In this document: positions 7,832 to 11,444 of the stretch, in pieces
Position numbering within the stretch: position 1 is the first letter of the stretch
Layout of the letters: each line of letters opens with the position of its first letter
Source of the DNA: Chloroflexota bacterium
GTDB taxonomy: Bacteria > Chloroflexota > Dehalococcoidia > GIF9 > UBA5629
Assembly (NCBI GenBank): GCA_020354105.1
Contig: CP070642.1
Span: 1,138,674 to 1,150,117 of the forward strand
Direction of reading: 5' to 3'
DNA: 11,444 bases
Program-made: the position numbers and the translations under genes
Notes under the pieces: model-generated
Databases searched by the model: none
Seen by the model: the letters and a program-made list of their open reading frames with translations, nothing else
Told to the model about the DNA's origin: nothing

Positions 7832-7901
7832 AGACTTGGTTGGTTCAACAACAAATCACCAGATGTGGGACTAACCTAATTTGAAAGGCTGGTAAAACAA
7901 A

Positions 7902-9110
7902 ATGGATGAACAGGTAGAAGAAGCCAGAATTTCTATACATTGTGGCGGAACAGATATTTACATTGTCCCAAATGGAAAATCCAAACGCACCAAATCATCA
8001 CCCCAGGAGATAGAAAACCATACAGAGCAGGAGCTGCCAGAAATATACTCTGCCGAACTTGCCCATGTCGAGAATAAGGAGGCAATCGGGAAAATAGCCA
8101 TAGGAAACGGGGAGCGACATCTACCACCTTATACAAATGGGCACACAAACAACGGGCACGTAAACAACGGGTACATAATAAAAACTAACGGCAAAAAAAA
8201 TGGTAACTTCACTTTGGGTCTTGAAAAAGGCACCTCAACTGAATTAGAAGGCAACCAAACTTCTGTAGGAAGCATCGTCGACATTATAGAGCACGATCGA
8301 CTGCAAGAGACAATAACAGAATCGGAGCAGAGATGCCGAACTATACTGGAAGAGATAAAAGATGCCTATTTCGAGGTAGATTTGTACGGCAATTTCACTG
8401 TTGTTAACGACGCGCTCTGTGGTGTTCTAGGACGTACCGCAGAAGAGCTAATAGGAACTAATTTCCGATACCATGTGGTTGAGAAAGACGCTGAAGCCGT
8501 TTACAGGGCTTTTAATGAGGTTTTTCGTACAGGAAAGACGATTAAAAAACTCAGTTACGAGGTAATACACAAGGATGGTACCACTTTGATTGCCGAGACC
8601 TCGGCTTCCCCTTTAAAAAATGCAAGAGGGCAGGTTATCGGATTCCGTGGCATTGGTCATGATATTACTGAGCGCAGGCGGACCGAAGAAACCATAAAAT
8701 GGTCTGAGAATAGATATCGGACACTGCTGGATGAGATAGAAGAATGCTATTATGAGGTAGACCTAGCTGGCGACTTCATCTTCGTCAATAACTCCATTTG
8801 CCGTCAATTCGGGTACACCCAGGAAGAGCTAGTTGGAGTGAACTTCCGGCTATATGTACCCGACGAAGATGTGGATAACATATATAAGACCTGGAATAAA
8901 GTTTATCAAACCGGCGAGCCTCTTAAGTCGTATCATTTTGCCACAATCAAACGTGGCAAAGAGCAAATATTTCTAGAAAATTCAGTTTCCCTTTTGCGAG
9001 ACAACGAGGGAAAGGCAATCGGATTTCGTTCAATCTGTCGTGACGTTACCGAGCTTAAGCAGTTCATGCAAACACTTGCTGAGCTAACATGGCCACCAAC
9101 GACTCGCTGA
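7902..9110 (+). CDS. Protein with two PAS domains and no output domain
   Basis: Cytoplasmic sensory protein: no membrane segment or signal peptide is visible. Residues 1-130 are a poorly conserved N-terminal region containing a short Asn/Gly repeat (three 5-residue units from N79). Two PAS (S-box) domains follow, about 141-258 and 267-385, clearly similar to each other: each has a YFEVD/YYEVD strand, an EELIGTNFR/EELVGVNFR turn, and ends with GFRGIGHDITERRR or GFRSICRDVTELK. PAS domains bind small ligands, haem, flavin or partner proteins; I cannot tell which here. After the second PAS only about 17 residues remain, so no kinase, GGDEF, HD or HTH module follows. It may act by protein contact or be truncated. 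AAAGG about 13 bases before the ATG is a weak ribosome binding site. It converges on degV. Confidence 0.85.
   Translation: MDEQVEEARISIHCGGTDIYIVPNGKSKRTKSSPQEIENHTEQELPEIYSAELAHVENKEAIGKIAIGNGERHLPPYTNGHTNNGHVNNGYIIKTNGKKNGNFTLGLEKGTSTELEGNQTSVGSIVDIIEHDRLQETITESEQRCRTILEEIKDAYFEVDLYGNFTVVNDALCGVLGRTAEELIGTNFRYHVVEKDAEAVYRAFNEVFRTGKTIKKLSYEVIHKDGTTLIAETSASPLKNARGQVIGFRGIGHDITERRRTEETIKWSENRYRTLLDEIEECYYEVDLAGDFIFVNNSICRQFGYTQEELVGVNFRLYVPDEDVDNIYKTWNKVYQTGEPLKSYHFATIKRGKEQIFLENSVSLLRDNEGKAIGFRSICRDVTELKQFMQTLAELTWPPTTR
8136..8180 (+). repeat. Three 15-bp tandem units coding for an Asn/Gly-rich linker
   Basis: Three consecutive in-frame 15-base units (8136-8150, 8151-8165, 8166-8180) encode NGHTN, NGHVN and NGYII. 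The first two DNA units are nearly identical; the third has diverged. It lies in the flexible N-terminal part of the PAS protein and could vary in copy number by replication slippage. Confidence 0.6.
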
Positions 9111-9181
9111 TATATCCTGCCAACATCAAATATGACCACAGCACGAAAAGTCCCGATATTACTGCGCCCTATAGCCGCTTG

Positions 9182-10015
9182 TTAATCCTCCATTACAGTT
9201 ACCGACAGGACATTAGGGCCTGTATGCGTGCCGATGACGGGGCTAACGTTCGATAGATAAATTGGGACTTTCGGAAACACAGAGGCGATACGCTTGGCCA
9301 ACGCCTCAGCTTCAGCCACATTGGTGCCATACTCAACAGCCAATGCCTTTACCTTATTGAACTTCGATGCAAACTCACAGAGCCAATCCGTGGCCTTAGC
9401 TCTTGAGCGCACCCTGGCAGCAGGAAAAGCCACACCATCTTTTATACCCAGGATGGGATTCATCTTAAGCATCGACCCCATTAAAGCCTGTACTTTGCCG
9501 ATGCGTCCTCCCCTAGCCAAATACTCAAGAGTATCAAGGGACACCCGGATATGTATTCGTGGGATGTTTTTTGATATCATACTGGTAAGCTCACCAAGCT
9601 TGGCCCCTGCCAGAGCCCTTTTAGCCGCCTCCATAACCAATAGCCCTTCGCCCATTATGCCCAATGCGGAATCGACAATTTCTACCTGGCACTTCTTCTT
9701 CATTAGTTTCACACCCTGCAATGCTGCATCATAGGTAGCGCTCAGCTTGCGGGACACAAACACACCCAGAATTTGGTTACACTTCATGGCCAAATCGTCA
9801 AAGACCCCAGCAAATAAACCAGGACTGGGGGCAGAAGTAGAAGGAAAAGTAGAACCATGCTCCAGCTTCTGGTAAAAGTCCTCAGAACTCAGGTCAACTC
9901 TATCTTTATAAGTCTCTTGGCCGAAATGGACATGCAGCGGGATGACCGTGATTTCCAGTTTTTTAACCACCTCAGGCGGCAGGTCAGACACGCTATCAGT
10001 AACAAGCTTAACCAC
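9182..10015 (-). CDS. DegV family fatty-acid-binding protein (FakB-like)
   Basis: DegV/FakB proteins hold a fatty acid and, in Firmicutes, present it to the kinase FakA for phosphorylation and entry into phospholipid synthesis. No FakA is in this window, so the role here is by family only. The 277 residues fit. Seen are VTDSVSDLP (5-13), TSAPSPG (60-66), the ligand-pocket motif SRKLSAT (88-94, where many members have LSGT), LEYLARGGRIGK, and the C-terminal GTHTGPN region that contacts the fatty-acid head group. The start is GTG (10013-10015), preceded by a perfect AGGAGG with 5-base spacing (plus 10021-10026), which fixes it. A promoter candidate lies at 10082-10111. It is downstream of the CDF gene on the same strand, with a 167-base gap. 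Confidence 0.93.
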   Translation of the reverse strand: MVKLVTDSVSDLPPEVVKKLEITVIPLHVHFGQETYKDRVDLSSEDFYQKLEHGSTFPSTSAPSPGLFAGVFDDLAMKCNQILGVFVSRKLSATYDAALQGVKLMKKKCQVEIVDSALGIMGEGLLVMEAAKRALAGAKLGELTSMISKNIPRIHIRVSLDTLEYLARGGRIGKVQALMGSMLKMNPILGIKDGVAFPAARVRSRAKATDWLCEFASKFNKVKALAVEYGTNVAEAEALAKRIASVFPKVPIYLSNVSPVIGTHTGPNVLSVTVMED

Positions 10016-10081
10016 GACTTCCTCCTTTACTCTAGACTACTCCTTGTTTTCGCCTGTGCCAAATGCCTAGCACTGCGAGGT

Positions 10082-10111
10082 ATTATATTCTACTCCTACT
10101 GACGAACACAA
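10082..10111 (-). promoter_or_regulatory. Candidate promoter for degV
   Basis: On the minus strand a perfect TATAAT (plus 10082-10087) is preceded by TTGTGT (plus 10106-10111) at 18 bases. The -10 is strong and the -35 weak (three of six). Transcription would start near 10075, about 60 bases before the GTG. A palindrome, GAGGT-CA-ACCTC, abuts the -35 side (10112-10123) and could be a regulator site. Confidence 0.4.
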
Positions 10112-10164
10112 GAGGTCAACCTCAACATGAGCAAAAAGTCTCGAAATTCTCTCAGCCCGATAAG

Positions 10165-10180
10165 CACTTTGAACAAAGTG
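10165..10180. repeat. 16-base inverted repeat just after the CDF gene
   Basis: CACTTTG (10165-10171) and CAAAGTG (10174-10180) are a perfect 7-base inverted repeat with a 2-base centre, starting 2 bases beyond the CDF stop codon. In the transcript direction (minus strand) it is not followed by a T run, so it is not a standard intrinsic terminator. On the plus strand it is followed by T-rich sequence (ATCTATTTTGTTT). It may be an RNA hairpin that protects or ends the CDF message, or an operator. Confidence 0.5.
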
Positions 10181-10182
10181 AT

Positions 10183-11091
10183 CTATTTTGTTTGGCAGGC
10201 AGAGGGATTCACAGAGCAATACTTGCATTTCCCGTCACAGGGTTCAACATGAATGGTAACATTAGTGCGAGGCAATCTTGCCTGGATATCATGCTCCAAC
10301 AATTCACATACCCCATGCGTCTGCTCCAAACTGATATTCTTTGCCATTACCAGGTGGAGGTCAATATAGCGCTGGTTTCCAGAGCGTCGAGTGCGCAACT
10401 CATGGAAACCAACTATCTGATTGCCTTGTTCACCCAGGCAAGATTCTATCACTGCCTGCTCAGAACGGGGGAGGCTGGCATCCACCAGCCCAAGAAGCGG
10501 TTTACCTAATGTATCATAGGCTATTTTTGCAATATAAATCGCCATACCAATAGCCATTATCGGATCTAAAATGCTCAAGCCTGTGAGTCGCACCACCAAC
10601 AGCCCAACCAACACTGCCGCAGTCGAATATATATCACCAGTGATGTTACGAGCGTTGGCCTCCAATACCACCGAGCCAGTAGCTCGAGATACCTTTAACA
10701 GGTGGCGTGAAAGTAAAATACTGGCGACCATAGAGACCAGCATGGCCCCAATGCCCACCTCGGCTAGCTCGATAGTCGTATTATTTATTATCCGGGTGAC
10801 TGCTGAATAAATTATCACTCCAGCAGCGACAAAGATAAGCACCCCCTGCACCACACCAGCCATATCTTCCACCTTGCCATGTCCAAAGGGATGCTCCTCA
10901 TCAGCCGGCTTGGTAGCAACACGAACGGCAAAAAAAGTGATCAGTCCAGCAAAAAGGTCAAGGAAACTATCTGCCGCCTGTGCAAATACACTTATGCTGC
11001 CGCTAATCCAGCCAACAATAACCTTAAGTAATATAAGGCTGACAACAACCCCGACCAAAAGGTTAGAGGCACCTCTTTCAGTTGAAAACAT
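10183..11091 (-). CDS. Cation diffusion facilitator (CDF) family metal exporter with Cys-rich tail
   Basis: Inner-membrane exporter that moves divalent metal ions (Zn, Fe, Mn, Co or similar) out of the cytoplasm in exchange for protons. Residues about 10-195 contain six hydrophobic segments, and about 205-284 form the cytoplasmic ferredoxin-like domain found in FieF/YiiP. Seen are D41 and D45 in AADSFLDL, HPFGHGKVE (67-75), and N149 and D153 in ARNITGD. The fourth ligand of the transport site, His in Zn-type members (HxxxD), is therefore Asn here, which suggests altered metal preference. The last residues carry C285, C289, C292 and C299 (C-x3-C-x2-C-x6-C), unusual for the family and a possible metal-sensing or thiol site. 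The start is ATG (plus 11089-11091), with only a weak AAGGA about 12 bases upstream. Metal specificity is not determinable here. Confidence 0.92.
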   Translation of the reverse strand: MFSTERGASNLLVGVVVSLILLKVIVGWISGSISVFAQAADSFLDLFAGLITFFAVRVATKPADEEHPFGHGKVEDMAGVVQGVLIFVAAGVIIYSAVTRIINNTTIELAEVGIGAMLVSMVASILLSRHLLKVSRATGSVVLEANARNITGDIYSTAAVLVGLLVVRLTGLSILDPIMAIGMAIYIAKIAYDTLGKPLLGLVDASLPRSEQAVIESCLGEQGNQIVGFHELRTRRSGNQRYIDLHLVMAKNISLEQTHGVCELLEHDIQARLPRTNVTIHVEPCDGKCKYCSVNPSACQTK

Positions 11092-11198
11092 AAGGTAGCT
11101 TTTTCCTTGCTTTAATTAGTTCTTCGGGCTACGAGTCTACCACCTGCGCCCCGACAAAACAAGCCTATCCCGCATACGTTCCATTAATCATTATTATA

Positions 11199-11227
11199 TT
11201 GCTCAGCAGACCCAGCTTTGATATTAT
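11199..11227 (+). promoter_or_regulatory. Candidate promoter for the deacetylase-family gene
   Basis: TTGCTC (11199-11204) and TATTAT (11222-11227) are 17 bases apart, in the A/T-rich divergent gap (11092-11284) between the CDF gene and the deacetylase gene. The -10 matches at five of six and the -35 at three of six. The start of transcription would be near 11234, about 50 bases before the ATG. TATAAT hexamers are also present on the minus strand, but without a good -35. Confidence 0.3.
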
Positions 11228-11284
11228 AGAAAAGCCTTTTTTAGTAAGATTGAGCTTAAGCAACTTTCAAGGTTCCCAATTACA

Positions 11285-11444
11285 ATGAATGTCGGCCTGA
11301 TTTACGACCCAGTCTATCTAGACCACGATACCGGAACGCATGTCGAGAATACCCAGAGACTAGTAGCCACCATATCACATCTCGAAGAGAATCATCTGAA
11401 GGACAAACTTTTTTTACTATCACCACGCACCGCCACGATTGACG
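11285..11444 (+). CDS. Histone deacetylase / AcuC family protein, 3'-truncated by the window edge
   Basis: Begins with ATG 11285 and runs open to the window end, showing 53 codons of a gene normally 310-380 residues long. The N-terminus, MNVGLIYDPVYLDHDTGTHV followed by ENTQRLVATISHLEE, matches the start of class I/II histone-deacetylase-like amidohydrolases (AcuC, acetylpolyamine amidohydrolase), where the usual wording is close to HDTGxHPExPxRL. Those zinc enzymes remove acetyl groups from lysine or polyamines. The proline after His is Val here, a variation I believe is tolerated in the family. The zinc ligands and catalytic histidines lie outside the window, so activity cannot be judged. 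Only a weak AAGG is seen upstream. Confidence 0.85.
   Translation, partial: MNVGLIYDPVYLDHDTGTHVENTQRLVATISHLEENHLKDKLFLLSPRTATID

Larger units (their letters stand above)
7574..7901. other. 328-base intergenic region before the PAS gene
   Basis: No convincing gene lies here. From left to right it holds a weak hairpin followed by T-rich sequence (7581-7610), a pyrimidine-rich run to about 7625, two overlapping small minus-strand open frames (7562-7711 and 7671-7766) and a good plus-strand promoter (7803-7831) with a leader of about 64 bases before the PAS gene. I found no tRNA-like or recognisable riboswitch structure. Confidence 0.6.

Noticed and set aside
7574..7901. Search for tRNA, small RNA, riboswitch or CRISPR-like repeats in the largest gap
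   Set aside because: No cloverleaf, no spaced direct repeats and no known riboswitch core were visible by eye.
9089..9253. Possible continuation of the PAS protein in another frame from ATG 9089
   Set aside because: The frame overlaps the end of degV, shows no PAS, kinase or other domain pattern and has no sign of coding.
9294..9734. 146-codon plus-strand open frame inside degV
   Set aside because: It is antisense to a confidently assigned DegV gene; composition reflects the opposite strand.
10063..10509. Plus-strand open frame opposite the CDF gene and gap
   Set aside because: It is mostly antisense to a clear CDF coding sequence, has no recognisable protein features and no ribosome binding site.

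Overview
This is an ordinary-looking stretch of a bacterial chromosome with moderate G+C, densely packed housekeeping genes and short intergenic gaps. The protein sequences resemble those of the Chloroflexota, probably class Dehalococcoidia. That placement rests on my recognition of the protein style and on the mix of genes; I have not run a phylogeny. I see no phage, insertion sequence, CRISPR array, tRNA or rRNA.

Layout. Positions 1-1427 (+) hold the end of the F1Fo ATP synthase operon: atpD, cut by the window edge, then atpC. Converging on it from the right is a two-gene minus-strand operon, rpsP then khpA (2086 to 1518). Back-to-back sigma70-type promoters at about 2132-2208 separate rpsP from a plus-strand cluster. 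That cluster runs nfi (endonuclease V), prfB (release factor 2, with a programmed +1 frameshift), a secreted gluzincin metallopeptidase, radC, and an oligopeptide-binding protein without its transporter. Within it prfB/peptidase and peptidase/radC overlap by 4 bases, so it is probably one transcript. A 328-base gap (7574-7901) follows. It contains a weak terminator, a possible small minus-strand gene or gene remnant, and a good promoter for the next gene, a two-PAS sensor protein without an output domain. From the right, two minus-strand genes converge on it: a cation diffusion facilitator exporter with a cysteine-rich tail, then a DegV/FakB fatty-acid-binding protein. At the right edge the plus strand begins a histone-deacetylase-family gene (11285 onward), visible only for 53 codons.

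How the genes relate. The window mixes energy conservation (ATP synthase), translation (S16, KhpA, RF2), DNA repair (endonuclease V, RadC), uptake or sensing (peptide-binding protein, PAS protein), metal homeostasis (CDF) and lipid precursor handling (DegV). No dedicated multi-gene pathway or defence system is apparent. The best specific observations are the intact RF2 frameshift site, the nfi promoter placed so that the mRNA is leaderless or nearly so, the altered metal site and Cys tail of the CDF transporter, palindromes around the CDF-degV gap, and the unexplained small reading frames in 7562-7766. I did not find a convincing new biological system.
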